Below, piece after piece: positions 1 through 7,780 of a DNA stretch of 36,672 nt. A program made the translations under genes and the position numbers. The stretch covers positions 1 through 36,672 of the forward strand of contig CACYSI010000033.1 of the NCBI GenBank assembly GCA_902776975.1, read 5' to 3'. Source of the DNA: an uncultured Ruminococcus sp. Lineage in GTDB: Bacteria; Bacillota; Clostridia; Oscillospirales; Acutalibacteraceae. Position 1 is the stretch's first letter, and every line of letters starts with the position of its first letter. A model generated the notes under the pieces. It was not told the DNA's origin, did no database searches, and saw only the letters and a list, made by a program, of their open reading frames with translations.

Positions 1-126
1 ACCGATCTGTCTTTCCTTTCCTTCGTTTATGTTGCTTCTATTGCTATTTTGTTGAAATGATACAAATGACTTCGATTTATTAAACAAGCCCTAGTATAAA
101 AGGCTTGCCCGACGGCAAGCCTTTTG

Positions 127-1014
127 TTATGCTTCTGAGGGAGAGAGGGAGAGCCTCATCTGCTCCAGGAATCTCTCCGCGATAGGGGTGAAAGTCTGGT
201 ACTTGTTCCATATCAGATAGAGCTTGGTCTCGAGTCTCGGTGACAGGGGTCTGAAGGTGAGCTCGCTGTCTTGTGATGTGTTGACCAGCTTATCGAAGGT
301 CAGCTGATAGCCTAATCCTTCCAGCACGAAGACAGATGCGTTGTAGGCGAGACGGAACGAGCCGTCGAGGTTGAGCTCGGCCATGCGCTCGCCGCACCAC
401 TTGGGGATATCGTTCTTCCACGACTGCTCCGATGTGATAAGAGGCAGCCCGATGAGATCGTCCGCGCGGACGGTCTTTTTCTTTGCCAAAGGACAGTCGC
501 GCGGCATCACCACTCCCCAGACGTCAGCCTCGGGAAACTCGATCGAATTGTACTTTTTAGGGTCGGGAGTATCGCACAGCACCGCAAAGTCGAGCAGACC
601 CTTGTCGAGCTTTTCGGTCACCTGCTCGGTATCGCCGCTGGTGATGTGATAGCTGATCTTAGGGTACAGATCCTTGAGCGCCCGTATGGCGCGCGCGAGG
701 TAGCGTATCTGATATGATTCGCCCAGTCCTAAGTACAGGTCGCCGCCCGTGATATCGTCGAGCATCAAAAACTCGCGCTCGATCTTGTCAGCCATCTCGA
801 GCAGATCCTCGGCTCTCTCTCTGAGCAGTATGCCCTCGTCGGTCAGAGAGATGCTGAAGCTGTGCCGTTCAAAGAGCTTGCAGCCCAGCTCCTCTTCTAA
901 GGAGCGCAGAGCCTTGGACAGCGTGGGCTGGGTAACGTGCAGCAGCTCTGCCGCTCTGGTCATGTTCTCTTCTCTCGCTACGGCGAGAAAATATCTCAGA
1001 TTGCGGATCTCCAT
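127..1014 (-). CDS. LysR-family transcriptional regulator
   Basis: This is a 295-residue LysR-type regulator of full family length. Residues 4-62 form the winged helix-turn-helix, including AAELLHVTQPTLSKALRSLE followed by LFERHSFSISLTDEG, which matches the LysR DNA-binding signature closely. Residues about 90-290 form the periplasmic-binding-protein-like effector domain. The ATG at 1014 has a GGAGG about 6 nt upstream, which supports this start. The gene is divergent from the cluster starting at 1120, and the promoters interlock over a palindrome at 1038-1064. The usual LysR logic therefore fits: it represses itself and activates its neighbours with a small co-inducer. The ligand cannot be read from the sequence. 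Family assignment is very secure; the regulon is inferred from position. Confidence 0.95.
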   Translation of the reverse strand: MEIRNLRYFLAVAREENMTRAAELLHVTQPTLSKALRSLEEELGCKLFERHSFSISLTDEGILLRERAEDLLEMADKIEREFLMLDDITGGDLYLGLGESYQIRYLARAIRALKDLYPKISYHITSGDTEQVTEKLDKGLLDFAVLCDTPDPKKYNSIEFPEADVWGVVMPRDCPLAKKKTVRADDLIGLPLITSEQSWKNDIPKWCGERMAELNLDGSFRLAYNASVFVLEGLGYQLTFDKLVNTSQDSELTFRPLSPRLETKLYLIWNKYQTFTPIAERFLEQMRLSLSPSEA

Positions 1015-1037
1015 ATATGCCTCCTGTTATGCGTAAA

Positions 1038-1064
1038 AGTTATAACATGATATTCATTATAACT
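1038..1064. promoter_or_regulatory. Putative LysR operator
   Basis: A perfect 8-bp inverted repeat, AGTTATAA and TTATAACT, is separated by 11 bp. It lies between the divergent LysR gene and the hydrolase cluster. The spacing and the T-N11-A core are what LysR-type regulators usually bind. The right arm covers the -10 box of the LysR promoter and ends just upstream of the -35 box of the rightward promoter, which suits autorepression plus activation. Binding itself is inferred. Confidence 0.65.
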
Positions 1065-1084
1065 ATTTGCGAAGCAAAAATCAA
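1056..1084 (-). promoter_or_regulatory. Promoter of the LysR gene
   Basis: Read leftward, TTGATT (1079-1084) and a perfect TATAAT (1056-1061) are separated by 17 bp. The -10 box lies inside the operator-like dyad, and the -35 box overlaps the spacer of the opposing promoter. Confidence 0.6.
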
Positions 1085-1095
1085 TATGTTACTAT
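1067..1095 (+). promoter_or_regulatory. Promoter of the hydrolase cluster
   Basis: TTGCGA (1067-1072), a 17-bp spacer and TACTAT (1090-1095) preceded by TGT form an extended -10 promoter with a poor -35 box. This suits an activator-dependent promoter. Transcription would begin near 1102, leaving a leader of about 20 nt. Confidence 0.55.
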
Positions 1096-1119
1096 TAAGT
1101 TGCAAAGAAAAAAAGGACG

Positions 1120-1347
1120 GTGATCCGTTTGAACGAGACACTCACTGCTATACTATCCGACATCGGACTCAGCGAGGATGAGATCACGGTAGCTCAGCGG
1201 CTGGATAAAGCCGGCAGAAGCGACGATCTGCAAAAGTACCTCAGGCTGTGTCGGTGCGACCTTATGGATGATCTGCACCGCAGTCAAAAGAAGGTAGACA
1301 ACCTCGATTATCTTATCAGAACCATCAAAGGAGGACATACGGCATGA
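1120..1347 (+). CDS. Small helical protein of unknown function
   Basis: This is a 75-residue predicted cytoplasmic protein, probably helical. The C-terminal part (residues about 35-70, with CRCDLMDDLHRSQKKVDNLD) has the heptad-like pattern of a short coiled coil and resembles the dimerisation helices that follow the DNA-binding domain in MerR-like proteins. No DNA-binding domain is present. The GTG at 1120 lies only 2 nt behind the AAGGA at 1113-1117, so the TTG at 1129 (11 nt away) is an equally plausible start. Its stop overlaps the next start (ATGA at 1344-1347), indicating translational coupling to the hydrolase. Function is not known; a role as partner or small regulator of the hydrolase is only a guess. 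Confidence 0.65.
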   Translation: MIRLNETLTAILSDIGLSEDEITVAQRLDKAGRSDDLQKYLRLCRCDLMDDLHRSQKKVDNLDYLIRTIKGGHTA

Positions 1348-2333
1348 TGAAAACAGCAGAACTTAAACTTACACAGGATTGGGACAAGACCTTTGAGAAG
1401 AGCGACAAGGTCGATCACCGCAAGGTGACCTTTATCAACCGATACGGTATCACTCTGGCGGCGGATATGTACACGCCTAAGGGCATGGACGGTAAGCTGC
1501 CGGCCATAGCTGTGTGCGGACCCTTCGGAGCTGTCAAGGAGCAGTGCTCGGGACTGTACGCTCAGACTATGGCTGAGAGAGGTTTTGTGACCATAGCCTT
1601 TGACCCGAGCTTTACGGGTGAGAGCGGCGGCGAGCCGAGATATATGGCGTCGCCCGACATCAACACAGAGGACTTTCAGGCGGCGGTAGACTTTTTGGCG
1701 ACAAATGAGCTTGTCGACCCCGAGCGCATAGGTATCATCGGCATCTGCGGCTGGGGCGGCATGGCGCTCAATACAGCGGCTTTGGATACGCGTATCAAGG
1801 CGACCGTTGCCTCAACTATGTACGATATGACCAGAGTCAACGCAAACGGCTACTTTGACTCTGAAGACAGCGAGGAGCAGAGATATAATAAAAAGGTGAC
1901 GCTCAACAATCTGAGGACAGAGGAGTATAAGAAAGGCTCATACTCGAGAGGCGGAGGCTGTCTGCCGCTGCCCGTGCCCGAGGATGTACCGTTCTTCGTC
2001 AAGGACTACAGCGAGTACTATAAGGGCAGAGCCTATCATCCGCGCTCGCTCAACTCCAACGATGGCTGGAACACCATAGGATGCCTGTCGTTCATGAATC
2101 AGCCGATACTCAGGTATACCAACGAGATTCGCTCCTCTGTGCTGGTGATCCACGGCGACAAGGCGCACTCTTGCTACTTTGGCAAGGACGCGTACGAAAA
2201 TATGGTCAAGGACAGCAAGTACGCCGATAACAAGGAGCTTATGCTGATACCGGGCGCTGTGCATACAGATCTGTATGACAACACCGACGTGATACCCTTT
2301 GATAAGCTGGAAGAGTTCTTCGGTAAGATGTAA
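1344..2333 (+). CDS. Alpha/beta hydrolase, dienelactone hydrolase-like, Cys nucleophile
   Basis: This 329-residue alpha/beta hydrolase has no signal peptide, so it is probably cytoplasmic. The nucleophile elbow reads GICGWGG, which puts Cys135 where most family members have Ser. Asp272 (IHGDKAH) and His307 (PGAVHTDLYD) are placed to complete a Cys-Asp-His triad, as in dienelactone hydrolases. The family cleaves esters, lactones or other activated carbonyls; the substrate here is unknown. The start at 1344 follows AGGAGG and overlaps the preceding stop by 4 nt. A methionine one codon later is an alternative start. The gene leads a cluster that ends in an alcohol dehydrogenase, so an ester or aldehyde-releasing pathway is a reasonable inference. 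Confidence 0.88.
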   Translation: MMKTAELKLTQDWDKTFEKSDKVDHRKVTFINRYGITLAADMYTPKGMDGKLPAIAVCGPFGAVKEQCSGLYAQTMAERGFVTIAFDPSFTGESGGEPRYMASPDINTEDFQAAVDFLATNELVDPERIGIIGICGWGGMALNTAALDTRIKATVASTMYDMTRVNANGYFDSEDSEEQRYNKKVTLNNLRTEEYKKGSYSRGGGCLPLPVPEDVPFFVKDYSEYYKGRAYHPRSLNSNDGWNTIGCLSFMNQPILRYTNEIRSSVLVIHGDKAHSCYFGKDAYENMVKDSKYADNKELMLIPGAVHTDLYDNTDVIPFDKLEEFFGKM

Positions 2334-2360
2334 TAAATGTGATAACGGAAGGATGAAAAA

Positions 2361-3398
2361 ATGATGAAAAAGCTCGTTTTACTGCTTTTATGCGTCCTGA
2401 TGATAACTGCTTCTGCTTGCTCGGGCAGCACGGATAAGGCGACTTCGGATACTGCCGCCCCGGCTGAGACTGAGTCGGTAACTACAGCCGCTGCTACCGC
2501 GGCATCCGAGTCATCGGCGACCGTGGCTGAGACCGGCGGCGCTGCCGCTGCGACTCAGGGAGTTACCTACGACCCATACGCGACCGAGAACCGTTATGAC
2601 ATCCCCGCTTCGATGTTTGAGAAGCGCGGAGGCGTAGATTACGGCAGACTCGAAAAGGATGTGACCTACTACTCTCAGGCTGCCGGCGACAACAAGCAGG
2701 TCAATGTTCTCCTGCCTGCCGGCTATGATAAGAGCGTCACATATCCCGTGATGTATGTGGTGCATGGCTTCGGCGGCGATCACAACAGTCATCTTGACAC
2801 TGACTCGTATCTGACTCTGCTGTACGGCAATATGCTCAGCGACGGTCTGACCGTGCCTATGATACTCGTGGGTGTGGATATGTATACCGATAAGCTCGCC
2901 GATAAGGACTCTAAGTCCGACGAGGAGCTGAGATTCATATACGACAAGGTGATAGAGGAGATACACTCCGATCTGATGCCGTTCATAGAGAGCAATTATC
3001 CCGTAAGCAAGGATCGCAGAGATACCGCCGTAGCGGGTATGTCCGAGGGCGGCGCCAAGTCGCTGTGCATCGGCTTTACATGGCTTGATGAGTTCGGCTG
3101 GATAGGCAGCTTCGCCCCCGATACCGGAGTCATACCGACAGAGTACTTCAAGGGTACCTTCTGGAACACGCCTTATATGCAGGAGTTCCCCAAGCCGAAT
3201 GAGAACAACACTCCGTACTACCTGTATATGACTGTGGGCACAGAGGATCCGTGGAACATCGACTGCACCTTATACTACCGCGATGTGCTCAGCGATATGG
3301 GCGTGAAGAGTCAGACTGATTATGTCAACGGCTACGGTCACGACAGCGACTTTTGGGGTCAGTGCTTCTATAATTTTTTGAATAAGGTGTTCAAATAA
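2361..3398 (+). CDS. Esterase lipoprotein (CE1/esterase D-like)
   Basis: This is a 345-residue exported lipoprotein. Residues 1-20 form a lipoprotein signal peptide ending in the lipobox ASAC (Cys20). A Thr/Ala/Ser-rich linker follows to about residue 70. The rest is an esterase D / CE1-like alpha/beta hydrolase: VMYVVHGFGG forms the oxyanion strand, Ser228 sits in GMSEGG, Asp296 in GTEDPW and His327 in NGYGHDSDFW. Relatives include feruloyl and acetyl-xylan esterases. The enzyme would act outside the membrane, perhaps on plant cell-wall or other dietary esters. The ATG at 2361 follows GGAAGGA by 8 nt. It lies 27 nt behind the cytoplasmic hydrolase gene in the same cluster. The substrate is not determined by what can be seen. 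Confidence 0.88.
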   Translation: MMKKLVLLLLCVLMITASACSGSTDKATSDTAAPAETESVTTAAATAASESSATVAETGGAAAATQGVTYDPYATENRYDIPASMFEKRGGVDYGRLEKDVTYYSQAAGDNKQVNVLLPAGYDKSVTYPVMYVVHGFGGDHNSHLDTDSYLTLLYGNMLSDGLTVPMILVGVDMYTDKLADKDSKSDEELRFIYDKVIEEIHSDLMPFIESNYPVSKDRRDTAVAGMSEGGAKSLCIGFTWLDEFGWIGSFAPDTGVIPTEYFKGTFWNTPYMQEFPKPNENNTPYYLYMTVGTEDPWNIDCTLYYRDVLSDMGVKSQTDYVNGYGHDSDFWGQCFYNFLNKVFK

Positions 3399-3439
3399 TA
3401 CAAATATCGTTTGAAAACCTCTTTGAGGAGGGTTATAAT

Positions 3440-4096
3440 ATGAAAAGAACAATATCTTTGGTTTTAGCTTTTATCTTGGCTGTGTCGATGCTGACGACGC
3501 TCGGCGTATCGGCTCAGACAGCCTTTGTATACGGTGACGCTGACGGCGACGGAGAGGTGACCGCGGTAGACGCTACGGTGGTCATAAGGCATACGGTACA
3601 TCTGCTGACGCTTACGGGCGACCGTCTGAGGGCGGCTACGGTCAGCGGCGACGATGAGCTGACTATAGTGGACGCTACATGGATACAGCGTAAGGTAGTG
3701 AGGATGATAGACAGATTTCCTGTCGAAGATTCCGAGCCGGAGGATAAGGTTATGAAGATGACGATAAACGGAACTCCCGTCAGTGTTGAGTGGGAGGATA
3801 ACGAGGCTGTGAAAGCTCTCAGAGAGGCTGTAAAGGACGCTCCTTTGACAGTGAACACCTCGGCATACGGCGGCTTTGAACAGGTAGGCTCGCTCGGTAT
3901 GAGTCTGCCGCGCAGCGATACCCGCATCACTACCTCGCCCGGAGATATCATACTGTACTCGGGCGATCAGATAGTCGTTTTCTACGGCTCCAACACCTGG
4001 GCGTATACAAGACTCGGCAGGATAACTGACAAGACCGATAAAGAACTCGCCGCTCTGCTCTCGGGCAGCGGCGCTGAGATAGTGATCTCACTGTGA
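3440..4096 (+). CDS. Secreted dockerin protein with cyclophilin-like domain
   Basis: This 218-residue secreted protein has a signal peptide (residues 1-25, cleavage after GVSA). A type I dockerin follows: the first calcium loop is DADGDGEVTAVDAT at about 33-46 and the second, degenerate, is SGDDELTIVDAT at about 70-81. Residues about 104-217 form a small beta-rich cyclophilin-like-fold domain (YGGFEQVGSLGMSLPRSD, then TSPGDIILYSGDQIVVFYGS and AYTRLGRI). A dockerin would attach the domain to a cohesin on the cell surface. The second loop lacks one canonical Asp. GAGGAGG lies 9 nt before the ATG. It sits next to a lipoprotein with the same domain. The activity of this fold in bacteria is not well defined; it need not be a prolyl isomerase. 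Confidence 0.88.
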   Translation: MKRTISLVLAFILAVSMLTTLGVSAQTAFVYGDADGDGEVTAVDATVVIRHTVHLLTLTGDRLRAATVSGDDELTIVDATWIQRKVVRMIDRFPVEDSEPEDKVMKMTINGTPVSVEWEDNEAVKALREAVKDAPLTVNTSAYGGFEQVGSLGMSLPRSDTRITTSPGDIILYSGDQIVVFYGSNTWAYTRLGRITDKTDKELAALLSGSGAEIVISL

Positions 4097-4097
4097 T

Positions 4098-4715
4098 ATG
4101 AATATGAAGAAGCTCATAGCAATATTATTATGCGCGATCGCGCTGACGGCTGTGTCAGCCTGCGGCGGACAGAGCTCCGCTCCTACAGAAGCTACGGTCG
4201 GCGCTACGGATCAGACTGAAGACAGGACAGAGGCGGAGACCAAAGCCGCTGTCACTAAGGCGACAGAAACCGCGGCTCCGACATCGGCGACATCTGCTCC
4301 CGAGTCTGAGAGAGCAGAGCCTGTGACCGAAGCGGCTTATATTCCGACTGAGGGCGACTCCGAACAGCTGCTCGTGATAGAAACAGGCGGCAGAGTGTTC
4401 TACGCTGACTTTGAGGACAATTCATCCGCTGAGGCTCTCAAAGAGAATCTGAAAGGCGGCAGTATCACTTTGAGCATGCGTGATTACGGCGGCTTTGAGA
4501 AGGTCGGCGACCTGCCCTTCTCGCTTGTGACGAACGATGAGGATATCACCACCTCCGCGGGCGATGTGATACTGTATCAAGGCAGTCAGCTGACCATATA
4601 CTATGACGTCAACACATGGCGATTCACCCGTGTAGCGAAGATACGCGGAGCGGACGGCTCGCTCAAAGAGCAGTTGGGCGAGGGAGATATCTCGGTGACT
4701 CTGTCTTTAGGATAA
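4098..4715 (+). CDS. Cyclophilin-like-fold lipoprotein
   Basis: This 205-residue lipoprotein has the lipobox VSAC with Cys22 and a Thr/Ala/Glu-rich spacer to about residue 85. Its C-terminal domain (86-204) is clearly paralogous to that of the preceding dockerin protein: DYGGFEKVGDLPFSL, TTSAGDVILYQGSQLTIYYD and FTRVAKIRG line up block for block. The two products may therefore place the same domain on two surfaces, one membrane-anchored and one dockerin-attached. The start lies 1 nt after the previous stop, so translation is probably coupled. An internal ATG two codons later is also possible. Function unknown beyond the fold. Confidence 0.87.
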   Translation: MNMKKLIAILLCAIALTAVSACGGQSSAPTEATVGATDQTEDRTEAETKAAVTKATETAAPTSATSAPESERAEPVTEAAYIPTEGDSEQLLVIETGGRVFYADFEDNSSAEALKENLKGGSITLSMRDYGGFEKVGDLPFSLVTNDEDITTSAGDVILYQGSQLTIYYDVNTWRFTRVAKIRGADGSLKEQLGEGDISVTLSLG

Positions 4716-4745
4716 ACATCAGACTATAATAACAGGAGGATAATC

Positions 4746-5912
4746 ATGTTAGGCAATTTCAGTTATAAGAACGCTACCAAGCTGTATTTCGGAGATGACT
4801 CTCTGAAGTATCTCAACGATGAGCTGCCTAAATACGGCAAGAACGTACAGCTGATCTACGGAGGCGGTTCTGTCAAGCGCAACGGCGTGTATGACGCGGT
4901 CATGCAGATACTCAAGGCTAACGGCAAGACCGTTGTAGAGGACGCTGGCGTTATGCCCAACCCGACTGCCGAAAAGCTGCGTGAGGGCGTCAGGATAGCA
5001 AGAGAGAATAATGTCGATCTGCTCCTCGCTGTAGGCGGCGGCTCCTGCTGTGACTACGCCAAGGCAGTATCTGTATCGGTACACTGCGACGACGATCCGT
5101 GGGATAAGTATTTCATCCGCTTTGAGGAGCCTGACTGCGAGATAGTGCCTGTAGGGTGCATCCTGACTATGGCGGGCACGGGCTCTGAGATGAACGCCGG
5201 CTCGGTCATCACCAATCATGAGCAGAAGCTTAAGATAGGTCATGTCTTCGGCGAGGAGGTCATGCCTAAGTTCTCGATACTTAACCCGACCTTCACCCTC
5301 TCTCTGCCCAAGCGCCAGATGGTAGCGGGTATCTACGATATATTCAACCATATCTGTGAGCAGTACTTCTCGGGCGAGGATGACAACACCTCCGACTATA
5401 TTGCCGAGGCGCTGATGAAGTCGGTCATCCACAGCTCTCTGATCGCGGTGGAGGATCCTCAGGACTATGAGGCGCGCTCCAACATTATGTGGTCGGCTAC
5501 ATGGGCGCTAAACACCCTTATCTCACGCGGTAAGACTACCGACTGGATGGTGCATATGCTCGGACAGGCTGTGGGCGCTATCACCGACGCTACCCACGGT
5601 ATGACTCTGGCGGCTGTATCTCTGCCGTACTACAGATTCATCATGCCTTACGGCGTCAAGAAGTTCGCGCGCTTCGCGGTGGAAGTATGGGGTGTAGATC
5701 CTACAGGCAAGACTGATACACAGACAGCCGAAGAGGGCCTTGCCGCTATGGAGGCATGGATGAAGAAGATCGGCACAGCCATGGATCTGAGCGAGCTCGG
5801 CGTTACCGAGGATATGATAGAGGCTATAGCCGACGCTACCATAATCCTCGACGGCGGATATAAGGCGCTCACACGCGACGATGTAGTCAGCGTGCTAAAG
5901 GCGAGCCTGTGA
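4746..5912 (+). CDS. Iron-containing alcohol dehydrogenase (BdhA/YqhD type)
   Basis: This 388-residue group III metal-dependent alcohol dehydrogenase is of full length. The nucleotide-binding GGGS lies at about 97-101 (AVGGGSCCDYAKAV). Metal ligands are visible as Asp198 and His202 (YDIFNHICEQYF), His270 and His284 (VHMLGQ...ATHGMTLA). The fourth conserved position in this block, usually a second His four residues after the first, is Gln274. The family reduces aldehydes to alcohols with NAD(P)H in the cytoplasm. AGGAGG precedes the ATG. The gene is last in the cluster, 30 nt after the lipoprotein and just before a strong terminator. It may detoxify or ferment an aldehyde released by the upstream hydrolases. 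Confidence 0.93.
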   Translation: MLGNFSYKNATKLYFGDDSLKYLNDELPKYGKNVQLIYGGGSVKRNGVYDAVMQILKANGKTVVEDAGVMPNPTAEKLREGVRIARENNVDLLLAVGGGSCCDYAKAVSVSVHCDDDPWDKYFIRFEEPDCEIVPVGCILTMAGTGSEMNAGSVITNHEQKLKIGHVFGEEVMPKFSILNPTFTLSLPKRQMVAGIYDIFNHICEQYFSGEDDNTSDYIAEALMKSVIHSSLIAVEDPQDYEARSNIMWSATWALNTLISRGKTTDWMVHMLGQAVGAITDATHGMTLAAVSLPYYRFIMPYGVKKFARFAVEVWGVDPTGKTDTQTAEEGLAAMEAWMKKIGTAMDLSELGVTEDMIEAIADATIILDGGYKALTRDDVVSVLKASL

Positions 5913-5940
5913 TGATCAAAATATTATAGGAACTTAATAA

Positions 5941-5987
5941 ACGCAGTCATTGTGAGAGTTTAGTATCACAATGACTGCGTTGTTTTT
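5941..5987 (+). terminator. Rho-independent terminator of the hydrolase/ADH cluster
   Basis: A perfect 15-bp stem (5941-5955 with 5966-5980) with a 10-nt loop is followed by TGTTTTTT. It marks the end of the cluster that began at 1120; no comparable structure lies earlier in it. Confidence 0.92.
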
Positions 5988-6125
5988 TACTTTATTGCGC
6001 GCAGAGGGCGACTATACAAAGGGCAGTGATGTATTTTTGAAAAATATATGCAAAATCTCCAAATATTACTGGATTTATTGAAAAAGATATGTTATAATCT
6101 ATGTAATATAAAGGAGGAAACTGAC

Positions 6126-6623
6126 ATGAAAAAAGCATTGATCAAAAAAGCCGTATGTATGATCCTTCTGCTCGCGGTATTATTGTCTACCGCGGCTCTC
6201 GCGGGCTGCGGCGCTAAAGAGGCGGCGATCCCCGATGTTGTCGGCATGGCTAAAGCTGACGCGGAGAAGGCTCTGACCGATGCGGGCTTCACGATGACGG
6301 TTCAGCGTGAGAGATTCTCTACCCGTAACCCTGTCGGTTCTGTAGACAAGATGATCACAGCCGCCGGTGAAAAGGCAGCCGCCGGCACAGAGGTCAAGGT
6401 CATACTCAGCTTAGGCGAGGGCATAAGCGTACCTAACCTCAGCGTACTGTCAGGCAAAGAGGCTGAGACTTACCTCAAGGCTCTGGATCTCAAGCCGATC
6501 ATCGAAGAAGAGTACAGCGACGAGGTAGAAGCAGGCAACGTCATAAGCTACACAGACGCGGGCAACACCATCGCCGTAGGCAGCGAGGTCACCGTAAAGG
6601 TCAGCAAGGGACCTAAGCCGTGA
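6126..6623 (+). CDS. PASTA-domain lipoprotein
   Basis: This 165-residue lipoprotein has a lipobox LAGC (Cys28). Two PASTA domains follow, at about 34-99 (IPDVVGMAKADAEKALTDAG ... VKVILSLG) and 101-164 (VPNLSVLSGKEAETYLKALD ... VTVKVSKGPKP). PASTA domains usually bind muropeptides or lipid II in PknB-type kinases and class B PBPs. Here there is no kinase or transpeptidase, so it may be an envelope-sensing or scaffold protein. The reading frame is open from 6048, but the ATG at 6126 follows AAAGGAGG at the right distance and begins a good signal peptide. A TATAAT at 6093-6098 would put transcription start just upstream. Single-gene unit bounded by terminators. Confidence 0.88.
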   Translation: MKKALIKKAVCMILLLAVLLSTAALAGCGAKEAAIPDVVGMAKADAEKALTDAGFTMTVQRERFSTRNPVGSVDKMITAAGEKAAAGTEVKVILSLGEGISVPNLSVLSGKEAETYLKALDLKPIIEEEYSDEVEAGNVISYTDAGNTIAVGSEVTVKVSKGPKP

Positions 6624-6660
6624 TTTTAGATCATAACTGATTTGTAAAACATATTAATAA

Positions 6661-6707
6661 ACGTGGCTGTTACAAAACCATGAGTTTTGTGACAGCCACG
6701 TTTTTTA
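6661..6707 (+). terminator. Rho-independent terminator of the PASTA gene
   Basis: A 17-bp stem (6661-6677 with 6685-6701, one G-U pair) with a 7-nt loop is followed by a run of T. Confidence 0.92.
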
Positions 6708-6726
6708 TTTGACAGGAAACTACAAC

Positions 6727-6971
6727 AAGCTGTATAATTGTTTGTTTACAAAGATAAATTATACAAACTGTATTATTGCGGCAACATCTGTCAAATAAAC
6801 CCCGCTCAGTAGCGCACTGCGTGCGCACGAGCGATGGGTAGACGAAATCGCGCGCTTGGTGCGCACGCTTTCTTGCCCTCCCGGTTTGTTGCTGCGCAAC
6901 AACGGGAGATTGCTATGCGAAATGCGCGCAGCGCGATTTCTTGCTCTACAAAAAAATAGATTATACAGCTT
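6727..6971. repeat. Palindrome-rich spacer bounded by 12-bp inverted repeats
   Basis: This 370-bp gene-free stretch contains several nested palindromes. The segment is bounded by AAGCTGTATAAT (6727-6738) and its exact reverse complement ATTATACAGCTT (6960-6971). Inside are a strong hairpin at 6878-6908 and a partly complementary pair, the GAAATCGCGCGCT block at 6844 and AGCGCGATTTC near 6930; TTTCTTGC occurs twice. No reading frame of note is present. It resembles a miniature inverted-repeat element, but no target duplication is visible. Confidence 0.5.
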
Positions 6972-6993
6972 CGATCATTATATGGGTGCTGTA

Positions 6994-7605
6994 CTATAAC
7001 CCTTTATGGATCAATCTTGAAAGAGGCTTGTAGATGATCGCGACGACCACCGATACTATTATTCCTTTGATGAGGTTGAAGGGCAATACGCAGAACAGAC
7101 AGAAGGTGAAGGTGCTGTTTACCCACGGTATGATAGCCTTGCCCGCTTCTACGATCTGCTCTATGGGCATGAAGGCTGAGTACATCGGTATCATCACATA
7201 GGCGTTGAGGAACACACCTACGACAGCCATAACGAGGGTAGATACGATCATGCCGATAACAGCGCTCTTCTTAGTCTTTTTGCGCTTATAGATAATGCCT
7301 GCGGGTATCACCATGGCGCAACCTATGATGAAGTTGGCGAGGTCTCCGACAAAGCCCGTTGAGGTACCCTTTAAGATCAGCTTGATGATGATCTTGACAG
7401 CTTCGATGACGACTCCCTGTATGGGGCCGAAGGCGAAGGTGCCTATCATGACGGGTATCTCCGACAGATCGAGCTTATAGAACGACGGCGCGATGAAACC
7501 GAGCGGAAATTCTATGAGCATGAGCAGTCCCGAGAGAGCCCCGAGCATGGCGGTGGTGGTCAGCATACGCGTACGGTAAGCGCTGCTTTTGTCGGCGGTT
7601 GACAT
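6994..7605 (-). CDS. ribU: Riboflavin ECF transporter substrate-binding subunit RibU
   Basis: This 203-residue integral membrane protein belongs to the ECF S-component family, with about six hydrophobic segments (from LTTTAMLGALSGLLMLIEFP onward). The conserved LDLSEIPVMIGTFAFGP block matches RibU. It captures riboflavin outside the cell and works with the shared EcfA-EcfA'-EcfT module, which is not in this window. The frame is open further upstream, but the start at 7605 has AAGGAG 6 nt ahead, and the longer version would run into the riboswitch. A hairpin (TTGCGGC/GCCGCAA, 7617-7636) sits directly beside the ribosome binding site. The FMN riboswitch upstream fixes the ligand class strongly. 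Confidence 0.93.
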   Translation of the reverse strand: MSTADKSSAYRTRMLTTTAMLGALSGLLMLIEFPLGFIAPSFYKLDLSEIPVMIGTFAFGPIQGVVIEAVKIIIKLILKGTSTGFVGDLANFIIGCAMVIPAGIIYKRKKTKKSAVIGMIVSTLVMAVVGVFLNAYVMIPMYSAFMPIEQIVEAGKAIIPWVNSTFTFCLFCVLPFNLIKGIIVSVVVAIIYKPLSRLIHKGL

Positions 7606-7780
7606 TTTTTTCTCCTTTGCGGCTGTATCGCCGCAAGACATGATTTGAATTTTGGATCTACTACTAATTTCAATTAAAACGCTTAAACAAGATATTTGCG
7701 GAAAATTTCGCAGAGCAAGGCGGAGATCGCAGGCAGGCTGGCGCCTGTCAAGATCGACAAACATTATAATATAGATATTC

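Noticed and set aside
4749-5432. 227-codon frame opposite the alcohol dehydrogenase gene
   Set aside because: It is an antisense shadow of a conserved gene with no start signal.
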